The notes under the pieces were generated by a model. That model had not been told where the DNA came from, ran no database searches, and saw only the letters and a program-made list of their open reading frames with translations. From Udaeobacter sp025935755 (lineage in GTDB: Bacteria > Verrucomicrobiota > Verrucomicrobiia > Chthoniobacterales > UBA10450): a stretch of DNA of 64,000 nucleotides. Shown here piece by piece: positions 24,037 to 32,302 of the stretch. The stretch covers positions 1 to 64,000 of the forward strand of contig DASUKN010000100.1 of NCBI GenBank assembly GCA_036278715.1. The letters run 5' to 3'. The stretch's first letter is position 1, and each line of letters begins with the position of its first letter. Both the position numbers and the translations under genes were made by a program.

Positions 24037-25587
24037 TTGGTGATTCTCAACACCATGAAAAGAAAGCGTTTAGCGGTTTCTGCCTTATTAATATTGGAAT
24101 TTGTGATACTTTTCTCACACGCGACGGAAGCTGTCGCCCCGCCACCTGATGGAGGTTATCCCGGATTCACGACGGCAGAAGGCACTAACGCGCTGGAAAA
24201 TCTCACCAGTGGCATTGCGAATACGGGGACGGGTTGGTATTCACTCTTTACCAACACTTCGGGCAACTACAATACAGCGGTTGGCGCTGCAGCTCTCATA
24301 TTCAACAATGGAGAGCAAAACACCGCCGTCGGTGTGGCGGCTCTTTTAAACAACACGACCGGACTTGGCAACACCGCGACTGGTGCAACAGCTCTTTCGA
24401 GCAACACCACAGGCGACAGGAACACTTCTACCGGTGTTCAAGCTCTTTTGTCTAACACAACCGGCTCCCACAATACAGCGATCGGCTACGCAGCACTCCA
24501 GAACAGTACCGTTGACGGGAACACCGCTGTGGGTTCTCAGGCACTCCAGAACAATACCACCGGTACCGGCAATGTGGCTATCGGTTCCTCTGCGCTCCAG
24601 AGCAATACCGTCGGATTGTTCAATACAGCCATGGGTTTTGCCGCCCTCGAACTCAACGACACTGGCATAAACAATACCGCCACGGGTGCCCGGGCCCTCT
24701 CCAGCACCACCATTGGTAGTTTCAATACAGCCAGCGGTTTTGACGCCCTCGCCAACAATACAACCGGCGATAGCAATATCGCAGTCGGCGCCCAGGCGCT
24801 TCTCAATAACGACACCGGCGAGGATAACATTGCAATAGGCCTGAATGCCCTCCTTACCAACGTTAACGGCAATAGTAACACAGCATGCGGCTTCGCCGCG
24901 CTCGGCAGTAACACCGGCAACAACAACATAGCACTCGGGTTTGGTGCTGGTGACCAGCTCACTACAGGTAGTTTCAATATTGACATCGGGAACTCTGGCG
25001 TTGCTGGCGAAACGACAACGATCCGCATAGGCGACCAGGGAACACAAACAAAAGCCTTCGTTGCCGGCATTTTTGGCGCAAACGTTGCAGGCTCGACAGT
25101 AGTCGTGGATTCGAACGGTCAGCTTGGTGTCTCCGCTTCCTCGCAGCGATTCAAGAAAGCTGTTGAACCTATGAATGAAGCAAGCGAAGCAATCTTGGCG
25201 CTGAAGCCCGTCAAATTTCAGTACAAAGCCGACACGACAAATACTCCACAATTTGGCTTGATCGCTGAACAAGTTGCCGAGGTAAATCCCGACCTTGTCG
25301 TCCGCAATCGGGAGGGCAATATTTACACCGTGCGTTATGACGCAGTGAACGCAATGTTGTTAAACGAGTTCCTGAAAGAGCACCATAAAATCGAGCAACA
25401 AGAACACCAGCTTCAACAACAAGGTGCGGACATTCGAAACCAACAGGCCATCATTGCTCAACTGAAGGAACAAATCCGTAGCTTGACCGAAATCGCCAAA
25501 GTCGAAGCCTCAGAACTTCAAAGAGTCAACGCGCGGTTGCAAATGCTCGATCATACAGCGACACGAGTGGCCGCAGATCCGCCGTAA
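24037..25587 (+). CDS. Secreted fibre protein with YadA-like repeats and S74 chaperone domain
   Basis: A 516-residue protein. Start codon choice is GTG 24037 or ATG 24055 (MKRKRLAVSALL), the latter giving a normal signal peptide cleaved near residue 25. Residues about 50-340 are made of some 15-20 repeats of about 15-16 residues with the pattern NTAxGxxALxxNTTGxx. They resemble the left-handed beta-roll heads of trimeric adhesins. The C-terminal peptidase S74 domain starts SASSQRFKKAVEPMNEAS; the spacing SxxxxK matches the Ser-Lys pair of self-cleaving phage-fibre chaperones. A coiled coil (EHHKIEQQEHQLQQQ) ends the protein. Likely a trimeric surface fibre; the receptor is unknown. Confidence 0.85.
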   Translation: MVILNTMKRKRLAVSALLILEFVILFSHATEAVAPPPDGGYPGFTTAEGTNALENLTSGIANTGTGWYSLFTNTSGNYNTAVGAAALIFNNGEQNTAVGVAALLNNTTGLGNTATGATALSSNTTGDRNTSTGVQALLSNTTGSHNTAIGYAALQNSTVDGNTAVGSQALQNNTTGTGNVAIGSSALQSNTVGLFNTAMGFAALELNDTGINNTATGARALSSTTIGSFNTASGFDALANNTTGDSNIAVGAQALLNNDTGEDNIAIGLNALLTNVNGNSNTACGFAALGSNTGNNNIALGFGAGDQLTTGSFNIDIGNSGVAGETTTIRIGDQGTQTKAFVAGIFGANVAGSTVVVDSNGQLGVSASSQRFKKAVEPMNEASEAILALKPVKFQYKADTTNTPQFGLIAEQVAEVNPDLVVRNREGNIYTVRYDAVNAMLLNEFLKEHHKIEQQEHQLQQQGADIRNQQAIIAQLKEQIRSLTEIAKVEASELQRVNARLQMLDHTATRVAADPP

Positions 25588-25593
25588 GCACAC

Positions 25594-25617
25594 GGCGTTT
25601 CACAGAAACGTCCTATA
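25594..25617. repeat. Degenerate REP hairpin copy
   Basis: GGCGTTTC/GAAACG(T)C arms at 25594-25601 and 25605-25612 with loop ACA are followed by CTATAG. This matches the right half of the pair at 878-901, with two changes in the distal arm and head. It lies between the fibre gene and the convergent alcohol dehydrogenase. Confidence 0.55.
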
Positions 25618-25640
25618 GTGCTCCGCAAGTCGGGGCGCAG

Positions 25641-26675
25641 TCAGTTTCCATTTATTACCAGCACGGCAGTATCCTTGAGTTTTCCAGCGCGGAATAAATC
25701 GAGCGCAGTGTTCGCTTGTTCCAAGGCGAATGTCTGCGTGTCGGTACGCACGGGAACACGCGGCGCGATTTCAAAAAATTCTTCACCGTCACGACGGGTG
25801 AGGTTCGCTACTGATGTGATCCTACGTTCTTCCCAAAGATCGACGTAGTGAAATGCGGGAATGTCAGTCATGTGAATCCCGCCGCAGACCACGATACCGC
25901 CTTTGGCGAGCGCGTGGAGCGCTGCCGGAACCAGCGGGCCAACCGATGCGAAAATAATTGCGGCATCGAGTTTTACCGGCGGCATTTGGTCAGAACCGCC
26001 GGACCAAACAGCTCCAAGTTCCTTCGCTGCTTGCTGCGTCGCCTTGTCACCGGGCCGGGTAAACGCGAAAACCTCGCGCTCTTCATAAATTGCAATCTGC
26101 GCAATCAAATGCGCAGCGTTTCCGAACCCATAAATGCCCAGGCGCCGTGCATCGCCTGTTTTGCGATACGACCGATAACCGATCAGTCCGGCGCAAAGCA
26201 GTGGTGCGGCCTCAACGTCGTCGTAACGCTCAGGCAACGGAAAACAATATCTTGCGTCCGCGACGGCGAATTCCGCATAGCCGCCATCGATCGTGTAACC
26301 CGTAAAGCGCGCATTATCGCAAAGATTCTCTCTGCCGGACCGGCAATACGCGCAATCACCATCGGTCCAACCCAGCCACGGGATTCCTACGCGATCTCCG
26401 ACCGAGAAAGCGGGAGCAGCTTGAATGGCGCGAGTATCGGAATGCTGAGATGCTTCCCGGAATTCGCCGACTTCTTCGATTCGTCCTACTATTTGATGAC
26501 CGAGAATCAATGGCAGCTTCGGATCGGCCAATTCGCCATCGACCACGTGAAGATCAGTGCGGCACACTGCGCACGTGTTGACGCGGACGAGCAGTTGTCC
26601 CCTGCCCGGCGTGGGTTGCGGCACATCGCGCAGTTCCAGGGGCTGTTTCGGCCGGTCAAGAACCATCGCACGCAT
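25641..26675 (-). CDS. Zinc-dependent alcohol dehydrogenase (MDR family)
   Basis: Medium-chain dehydrogenase/reductase of 344 residues. The catalytic-zinc region reads VNTCAVCRTDLHVVDGEL and LILGHQIVGRIEEVG; the Rossmann start is GIYGFGNAAHLIAQIA. The structural-zinc lobe reads GWTDGDCAYCRSGRENLC. Relatives usually have TCGxC there, so one of the four Cys ligands appears replaced by Asp. It is likely an NAD(P)-dependent alcohol/aldehyde oxidoreductase of the AdhP-like branch; the substrate cannot be told. ATG at 26675. The tandem repeat block lies upstream of it. Confidence 0.9.
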   Translation of the reverse strand: MRAMVLDRPKQPLELRDVPQPTPGRGQLLVRVNTCAVCRTDLHVVDGELADPKLPLILGHQIVGRIEEVGEFREASQHSDTRAIQAAPAFSVGDRVGIPWLGWTDGDCAYCRSGRENLCDNARFTGYTIDGGYAEFAVADARYCFPLPERYDDVEAAPLLCAGLIGYRSYRKTGDARRLGIYGFGNAAHLIAQIAIYEEREVFAFTRPGDKATQQAAKELGAVWSGGSDQMPPVKLDAAIIFASVGPLVPAALHALAKGGIVVCGGIHMTDIPAFHYVDLWEERRITSVANLTRRDGEEFFEIAPRVPVRTDTQTFALEQANTALDLFRAGKLKDTAVLVINGN

Positions 26676-26728
26676 GGCTCCAAATATAATTCACCAATCT
26701 TGAATGACGAATAGCAATGACCGGCTGC

Positions 26729-27177
26729 TGTAGTGTCCGCTGTCCTCAGCGGACTTCACAGAATCTCAACTTGCTGCGCTGGGGACAGCGCACCCTACAG
26801 CCTCAAGTATCTCAAGGAGCGCCCGCAGACTCTGGTCGCATCGGTCCTTGCGCGGGTTCATGTTCATGCTCGTGGTAGTGCGCGCGCTGTCCTCAGCGGA
26901 CTTCACTGAACCTCAACTTGCTGCGCTGGGGACAGCGCACCCTACAGCCTCAAGTATCTCAACGAGCGCCCGCAGGCTCTGGTCGCATCGGTCCTTGCGC
27001 GGGTTCATGTTCATCCTCGTGGTAGTGTCCGCTGTCCTCAGCGGACTTCACTGAACCTCAACTCGCTGCGCTGGGGACAGCGCACCCTACAGCCTCAAGT
27101 ATCTCAACGAGCGCCTGCAGGCTCTGGTCGCATCGGTCCTTGCGCAGGTTCATGTTCATGCTCGTGGTAGTGCGCGC
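26729..27177. repeat. Three 145-147 bp tandem copies: REP pair plus 3' tail of the RND gene
   Basis: Each unit holds a REP pair and then about 75 bases identical or nearly so to the last codons of the RND pump gene. The left REP of the first copy is TGTAG with arms 26735-26742 and 26747-26754; the right REP reads GCGCTGGGGACAGCGC and then CCCTACA. The tail copies start at 26801, 26948 and 27093; only the third is the real gene end (stop at 27104-27106). The whole 428-base space between the dehydrogenase start and the pump stop is filled by this array. Differences between copies are single bases, so the amplification is recent. Confidence 0.85.
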
Positions 27178-30100
27178 TGCGGAGGAATGGCACCTTGTCG
27201 AGCACATGCTCCTGGAACCATTCGAGCGAGAGATAAATCACCGGCGTGACGAATAACGTGACTAACTGGGAGAAAATCAACCCTCCTACGATCACCAGTC
27301 CTAAAGGACGCCGCGATGCGGCATCCTGGCCGAATCCCAATGCGATTGGTATTGCGCCCATGAGAGAGGCGAGTGTGGTCATCATGATCGGCCGAAACCG
27401 TTCAACACTGGCTTCGTGAATAGCGGACCGAAGATCCCAGCCTTCGTCGATTCGTTGCAACGCGAAATCGACCACCATGATTCCGTTCTTCTTCACGATA
27501 CCTAACAAAAGAAACAGACCGATCACGCTGTAGAGCGAAAGCACCGAATGGAAAATGTATAATGTGGCGAGCCCGCCCACCACCGCTGGAACAATTGCAG
27601 GGAATAACACCGTGAACGGATGCACATAACTCTCGTAAAGAATTCCCAGGATGACATACATGACAAAGATCGCAGCAAGCAGCAGCAGGGGCAGAGACCG
27701 AAACAGTTGTCTAAACACCAGCGCCTCACCCTGGAAGCTCCCCTGCACGGTTGGATAATGCGGTTGGATCTGCGCTACGGCATCTTCAATATACTTTGTC
27801 GCATCCCCAATAGCGGCATCAGGCAATAAATTGAAATTGAAAGTAACGCTGGTGAACTGGTTGAGATGGTTTACAGCCTGCGGGCCGATAACTTTCTTCG
27901 TTGTTGTGACAACGCGAAGTGGAACAAGGCTCGCCATGTTACCCGCGGTGGTGGCGATGGTTCCCCCACCCGATCCGCTGGCGCTGAAATTGCCGCTGGT
28001 GTTGCTGCGGACATACAGGTTGTCGAGGTCCTCGGGATGCGCGCGGTCGTGGTCCTTAACTTCCAGAATGACCTGGTACTGGTCGTCTGGCTCCTTGATG
28101 AGATAAATGTAATTTTGGGAGTAGGCGTTGCGCATCAGACTCTGAATCGCGGAAGTAGAAACGCCGTAGGTAGCGGCGCGATCGCGATTGATATCGATCC
28201 TGAGATTCGGCGTATCGTGATAATAGTCGGAGCGAACACTGGCGAAGCCCTTAAACTCTTGAAGCTTCTTCATTAGTTCGTCGGCCATCGCGTAAACATC
28301 ATGAGGCACGATGCCGCTGATCGTATAGGCATATTGGCCCTGGGTCTGGCTGGTCGCGCCGACGCTGATTTGCAGCACCGGACTGGGAGTTAAAACCGCC
28401 GTGATTCCCGGGATGGTAGCAAGCGATTTTTGCAGCCGCAAAACGATCTCGTCTACGGGCGGACGCTCACTGCGCGGCTTTAGAAAGAGAAACAGCAGCC
28501 CCTGTGACAATGGTCCGCGTGATGCGAAACCGGCGAGGGTGAAAAATTGCCCGACGGCTGGATCCTCCTGCAGTTTTTTGTTCACCTGCTCCTGAAACGC
28601 CCGCATTTGCGCCGGCGAACTGCCTTCTTGTGCGATGAATAATCCGCGGATAAAACCGCTGTCGCCGCGCGGTATCAATGTGAACGGCAAATGCGTGAAG
28701 AAGAACCACAGACCAAGAATGCACGCCAGCAAGATCGGCACAGCGAGCCATGCGCGATCGAGAAACTTATCAAGCAACCGGCCATACGCAACGATAACAC
28801 CCTGGATGAAATTGCTGGTGTGCCGTTCCATCCACGCGCGCTTATGACCAGCCCTGCGCTCGCCAAGAATGCGAGCGCACATCAGCGGGGTGAGCGTTAA
28901 TGACACAAGACCTGAGGCCAGAATGGCCACAATGATAGTGACAGAAAATTCGCGGAAGATGCGGCCAAGCAGCCCGGGAATGAAAACCAGGGGGATAAAA
29001 ACCGCGGCCAGCGAAAGCGTCATCGAAAGGATGGTGAAAGAGATTTCGCCGGCGCTATTAAACGTCGCTTTCACGATCGATTCCCCGTGCTCAGCTCGAC
29101 GCACAACGTTTTCCAAAAAGACAATGGCATCATCGACAAGGAAGCCAATGGCCAGAGTCAGCGCCATCAAAGTGAGATTGTTGATGGAAAAGTCGAGCAT
29201 GTACATCACGGCCACGGTGAGTAACAACGACATCGGCAAGGCCACTGCGGGAATTAACGTATCGGTGGCGCGCCCGAGGAACACGTATATCACCATCACC
29301 ACCAGCACGAACGCGATGATCAGGGTCCATTTTACTTCATCGGCAGAGTTAACGATCGTCTGCGAACGGTCGTACACCGGCGTGAATTGGATCGACCCCG
29401 GTAAACTCGAGCGCAGTTCGGGAAAAAGCGCTTTGACCGACCTGGCCACTTCAACCGCGTTAGCGCCTGCCTGCCGCGAAACGGCGAGTACAACGACAGC
29501 GCCCGCCGGCTTATAGCCGCGCATCCAGAAAAAGCGCGAGATTCGCTCGTCCTGAACGCTGTCGAGTACATCGGCCACATCCTGCAAATAAACCGGCGCG
29601 CCGTTGGGATTTCGCGCTACGATCAGGTCCCGATATCCCTGAGCCTTGTCGATCTGGCCGTTCGGTTGCAGAACAAATGTCTGGTGGGGACCGTCGAATT
29701 GTCCCGCGCCCGAATAAACCGTGCCCGATCGAATCCCGCTGGCGAGATCGTCCATCGTTAGGCCGCGAGCTGCGAGTGCCGAGGGATCCGCTTTGACACG
29801 AATGGCACCTTGCACGCCGTAGATGTTCACCTGCGAAACGCCAGGCAGGATGTTAATGCGCTGCGCTACCACCGTAGACGCATATTTGTACAGGTCTCCA
29901 TCGGTCAGGGTATCCGACATCAGACCTAACAAGTAAACCGACTGGTCGTTCGGGTTGGTTTTCTTGAACGTGGGCGGACTTGGTAAATCGATCGGCAATC
30001 TTCCCGTCGCGCTCTGGATCGCTGCCTGAACGTCTGTGGCGGCGTCGACGATGCTTTTGCTCAGAACAAACTGCAAAGTCAACGATGTGGTGCTCTGCGT

Positions 30101-30472
30101 GCTGGTGCTGGTGATAATGTCGAGTCCGGGAATCTGCAGGAATTGTTTCTCCAGCGGGGTAGCGATGTTATTCGCCATGGTCGTAGGATCCGCCCCGGGG
30201 TAGGAGCAGCTCACTTGAATAACCGGATAATCGACAGCCGGAAGATCGTTTACGGCCAGCTTACCGTAAGTCGCGATACCTGCGACGATCACCGACAACG
30301 TCAGCAGCACTGTCATCACTGGCCGGCGAATAAACGGCCCTGAAAGGCCCGAGCCTTTGACGGGAACTAACTTTGCAGTCGGATGCGGCCGTTCCCCGGC
30401 AAACGATCTGGACTCGGGGCCGTCGCGAGCTTTTAGTTCGCGTTCGCCGTCATGTTCTTTCGAGTCGTTCAT
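27104..30472 (-). CDS. RND efflux permease (AcrB/MdtB-like)
   Basis: Proton-driven inner membrane pump of 1122 residues from ATG 30472, one base after the membrane-fusion gene's stop. Features visible are the first membrane helix after FIRRPVMTVLLTLSVIV, DLPAVDYPVIQVSCSYPGA, the proton-relay TM4 (FLVDDAIVFLENVVRRAEHG), and the TM10-12 segments ending with RPIMMTTLASLMGAIPIALG. This is the full HAE1 order. Unusual items are a longer soluble N-terminus (about 50 residues), a Gly/Ser-rich insertion (FSASGSGGGTIATT) in the second docking region, and a His-rich tail (HYHEHEHEPAQ). Drugs or lipids exported are unknown. No TolC-type outer membrane gene lies nearby. Confidence 0.94.
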   Translation of the reverse strand: MNDSKEHDGERELKARDGPESRSFAGERPHPTAKLVPVKGSGLSGPFIRRPVMTVLLTLSVIVAGIATYGKLAVNDLPAVDYPVIQVSCSYPGADPTTMANNIATPLEKQFLQIPGLDIITSTSTQSTTSLTLQFVLSKSIVDAATDVQAAIQSATGRLPIDLPSPPTFKKTNPNDQSVYLLGLMSDTLTDGDLYKYASTVVAQRINILPGVSQVNIYGVQGAIRVKADPSALAARGLTMDDLASGIRSGTVYSGAGQFDGPHQTFVLQPNGQIDKAQGYRDLIVARNPNGAPVYLQDVADVLDSVQDERISRFFWMRGYKPAGAVVVLAVSRQAGANAVEVARSVKALFPELRSSLPGSIQFTPVYDRSQTIVNSADEVKWTLIIAFVLVVMVIYVFLGRATDTLIPAVALPMSLLLTVAVMYMLDFSINNLTLMALTLAIGFLVDDAIVFLENVVRRAEHGESIVKATFNSAGEISFTILSMTLSLAAVFIPLVFIPGLLGRIFREFSVTIIVAILASGLVSLTLTPLMCARILGERRAGHKRAWMERHTSNFIQGVIVAYGRLLDKFLDRAWLAVPILLACILGLWFFFTHLPFTLIPRGDSGFIRGLFIAQEGSSPAQMRAFQEQVNKKLQEDPAVGQFFTLAGFASRGPLSQGLLFLFLKPRSERPPVDEIVLRLQKSLATIPGITAVLTPSPVLQISVGATSQTQGQYAYTISGIVPHDVYAMADELMKKLQEFKGFASVRSDYYHDTPNLRIDINRDRAATYGVSTSAIQSLMRNAYSQNYIYLIKEPDDQYQVILEVKDHDRAHPEDLDNLYVRSNTSGNFSASGSGGGTIATTAGNMASLVPLRVVTTTKKVIGPQAVNHLNQFTSVTFNFNLLPDAAIGDATKYIEDAVAQIQPHYPTVQGSFQGEALVFRQLFRSLPLLLLAAIFVMYVILGILYESYVHPFTVLFPAIVPAVVGGLATLYIFHSVLSLYSVIGLFLLLGIVKKNGIMVVDFALQRIDEGWDLRSAIHEASVERFRPIMMTTLASLMGAIPIALGFGQDAASRRPLGLVIVGGLIFSQLVTLFVTPVIYLSLEWFQEHVLDKVPFLRSAHYHEHEHEPAQGPMRPEPAGAR

Positions 30473-30473
30473 G

Positions 30474-31697
30474 CTACATCGCGCTTTTCGATGCGGCAGC
30501 ATTGTCCCGCGAACCTGGTGCCTGAGGCATGTAGGGTTGAGGCGCGATTTTCGCTCCCGGCGAAAGCGCAAGCTGGCCGGTAACAACCACCGTCTCGTCG
30601 GGCTTCACACCATTCTCGATCACCGTCAGATCGCCTTCCTGGCGTTGACCGGGCGTGACCGGACGAAGCTCGACAGTGTTGTCCGGTTTCACCACAAATA
30701 CGAAAGGCCCTGCCTGGCTAACCTGTATGGCTTGCGATGGAACAAGTGTGGCGTTCTTGAGCGTGTCTAGAATGAAACGGACGAGAACGAACTCCGATGG
30801 CCAAAGCGCGCGATCGGGATTGGGCGTGACTCCGCGCGCTTTTACTGTTCCCGAACCGGGTTGTACTGCCTTATCGATGAAGTACAAATCGCCGAGCCGC
30901 GGCGTGATCGAACCATCCGCGAGATAGGTGAGTACTTTCAGATTGGAACTGCCAAGATATTTTCGCACCAGCGGCAGATCGTTCTGCGCCACGGTGAAGT
31001 CCGTGTAAATCGGATCGAGGCCTTGTATCGTGACAAGAGGCGGGCTGGAAGGTCCGACCAGATTGCCGACGTCAACATTGCGAAGACCAATCCGTCCGTT
31101 GATAGGCGATTTAATGAAGCAAAAATCAAAATTCACCTGAGCAGCTTCGGCCGCTCCCTGCGATTTTTGCGCGTTCGCCACTGCAGTGTCGTAATCCTGC
31201 TGCGAGACCACTTTTCTCGCGCGCAGATCCTCCTGACGTTTCAGGTTTAGCTGATCTAAGGCGGCTTGAGCTTTGGCCTGATCCAAAACGGCTTGGAAAG
31301 GGCGCGGGTCGATGGTGAAAAGTAAATCGCCTTTCTTAACCTCAGAGCCATCCTGGAAATGTCGTCCGGTGATCACACCACTTACCTGCGCCTGCACCTG
31401 CACCGTCTCGTACGCCGAACAGGTGCCGATCTCATCGAGATAAAGGGGCACGTCTTTTGTCACAACTTTCGCAATGGTCGCCGGACGCACAGGAGGCTGA
31501 GCGGCTTTAGCTTCCGTCGCTCTGTGTTGATAAATTCGATAGGTGACAAACCCCGCCAGTAGAATGAAAAGCAAGTACGCCCATTTCGGTATACTCTGAT
31601 GCGAAGTCCGGGCTTGCTTCGTTTCGGGCTTGGTCGAGCGCTTTGGAAGGCCGTAATCCATTATTTTTTGACCGCTCACCGGCGCGTTGACTTTCAT
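30474..31697 (-). CDS. RND efflux membrane fusion protein (AcrA/MdtA-like)
   Basis: Periplasmic adaptor of 407 residues linking the pump to an outer membrane channel. The N-terminal anchor helix (WAYLLFILLAGFVTYRIY, about 38-55) is uncleaved and not a lipobox. The lipoyl halves are VQVQAQVSGVITGRHFQDGS and FCFIKSPINGRIGLRNVDVG, with a helical hairpin between them (ALDQAKAQAALDQLNLKRQ-like). ATG at 31697 overlaps the MarR stop by four bases (ATGA), and the pump follows immediately, so the three genes form one operon. A longer frame upstream is open but overlaps marR and is rejected as a start. Confidence 0.93.
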   Translation of the reverse strand: MKVNAPVSGQKIMDYGLPKRSTKPETKQARTSHQSIPKWAYLLFILLAGFVTYRIYQHRATEAKAAQPPVRPATIAKVVTKDVPLYLDEIGTCSAYETVQVQAQVSGVITGRHFQDGSEVKKGDLLFTIDPRPFQAVLDQAKAQAALDQLNLKRQEDLRARKVVSQQDYDTAVANAQKSQGAAEAAQVNFDFCFIKSPINGRIGLRNVDVGNLVGPSSPPLVTIQGLDPIYTDFTVAQNDLPLVRKYLGSSNLKVLTYLADGSITPRLGDLYFIDKAVQPGSGTVKARGVTPNPDRALWPSEFVLVRFILDTLKNATLVPSQAIQVSQAGPFVFVVKPDNTVELRPVTPGQRQEGDLTVIENGVKPDETVVVTGQLALSPGAKIAPQPYMPQAPGSRDNAAASKSAM

Positions 31698-32248
31698 TTG
31701 GACCCCCTGCGAATTGCCCCTTTTCTTGGAATCGAATCTCCGCGCCTCCTGTGGCCGTTGTGGGCAGCCAAGCGGCGCGCTACCGCTTTGCCGCCGCGCG
31801 GGCGGGACCTGTCGCTTTTCTCGGCCCGATCTCTGATGCGCGCCAGCACCTTCATGCACTTTTGAAGATCGGAATTTGGGATGTCTGCCAACAGTTCGTA
31901 CCGGAGCGTGTTGGCGCTTAGGTTAATCTCGGTGATCACGCGCTCGGCGCGGCGGCCTAGCAGCACCATCTTACAGCGACGATCGAGCGCTGAGTTGGTG
32001 CGCGTAATCCAATTCTCGCGCTCCAAGCGATGCAACAATGTCACCACAGTTGGCTCTTCCACGCCCAACCGCGCGGCAATCTCAGCCTGGGTGAGCGCGT
32101 CCCCGGCTAGTGACAAATGCATTAGCGTGCGCCATTTCGCCTGGCTCAGGCCCATCGGCTTCAGACGCTCGTCCAGTTTTTGCCGCCACGCGCGCGCCGT
32201 CCCGTGAAGCAACTGGCCAAATGTTTCCATTGTTTCGCCGGGCGACAT
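31694..32248 (-). CDS. MarR-family regulator of the efflux operon
   Basis: Winged-helix repressor, 184 residues from the ATG at 32248. The DNA-binding part shows ALTQAEIAARLGVEEPTVV and the wing region NSALDRRCKMVLLG (the DxR of MarR proteins). The C-terminus carries an unusual basic extension (RPRGGKAVARRLAAHNGHRRR). An ATG at 32290 is also in frame, but then the operator palindrome would lie inside the coding sequence, so the later start is preferred. It is the first gene of the marR-MFP-RND operon; ligand-released repression of itself and the pump is the expected logic. Confidence 0.88.
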   Translation of the reverse strand: MSPGETMETFGQLLHGTARAWRQKLDERLKPMGLSQAKWRTLMHLSLAGDALTQAEIAARLGVEEPTVVTLLHRLERENWITRTNSALDRRCKMVLLGRRAERVITEINLSANTLRYELLADIPNSDLQKCMKVLARIRDRAEKSDRSRPRGGKAVARRLAAHNGHRRRGDSIPRKGAIRRGSK

Positions 32249-32263
32249 AACTGTTGGGGTCAA

Positions 32264-32285
32264 ATTGGTTAGTATGCTAACCAAT
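32264..32285. promoter_or_regulatory. MarR operator palindrome
   Basis: ATTGGTTAG (32264-32272) and CTAACCAAT (32277-32285) form a perfect 9-base inverted repeat around TATG, right upstream of the marR start at 32248. Size and position match known MarR dimer sites. It most likely covers the promoter of the marR-MFP-RND operon and mediates autorepression. Confidence 0.75.
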
Positions 32286-32302
32286 TCCAATCCGGCAGTC
32301 TG

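Noticed and set aside
24346..25272. 308-codon open frame on the minus strand opposite the fibre gene
   Set aside because: It mirrors the repetitive codons of the fibre gene and has a Cys/Gly-rich composition without domains.
22606..25587. Possibility that the fibre genes mark a prophage
   Set aside because: Both fibre genes have signal peptides and no capsid, terminase or integrase lies nearby; the flanking genes are chromosomal.
26729..27177. CRISPR array
   Set aside because: The repeat unit is 145 bp with no separate spacers, and its content is a REP pair plus a gene tail.
28869..29516. 215-codon plus-strand frame inside the RND pump gene
   Set aside because: Antisense shadow of a clear 1122-residue pump; no recognisable product.
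30474..31859. Longer start (31859) for the membrane fusion protein
   Set aside because: It would overlap marR by 166 bases; ATG 31697 makes an ATGA junction and begins right before the anchor helix.
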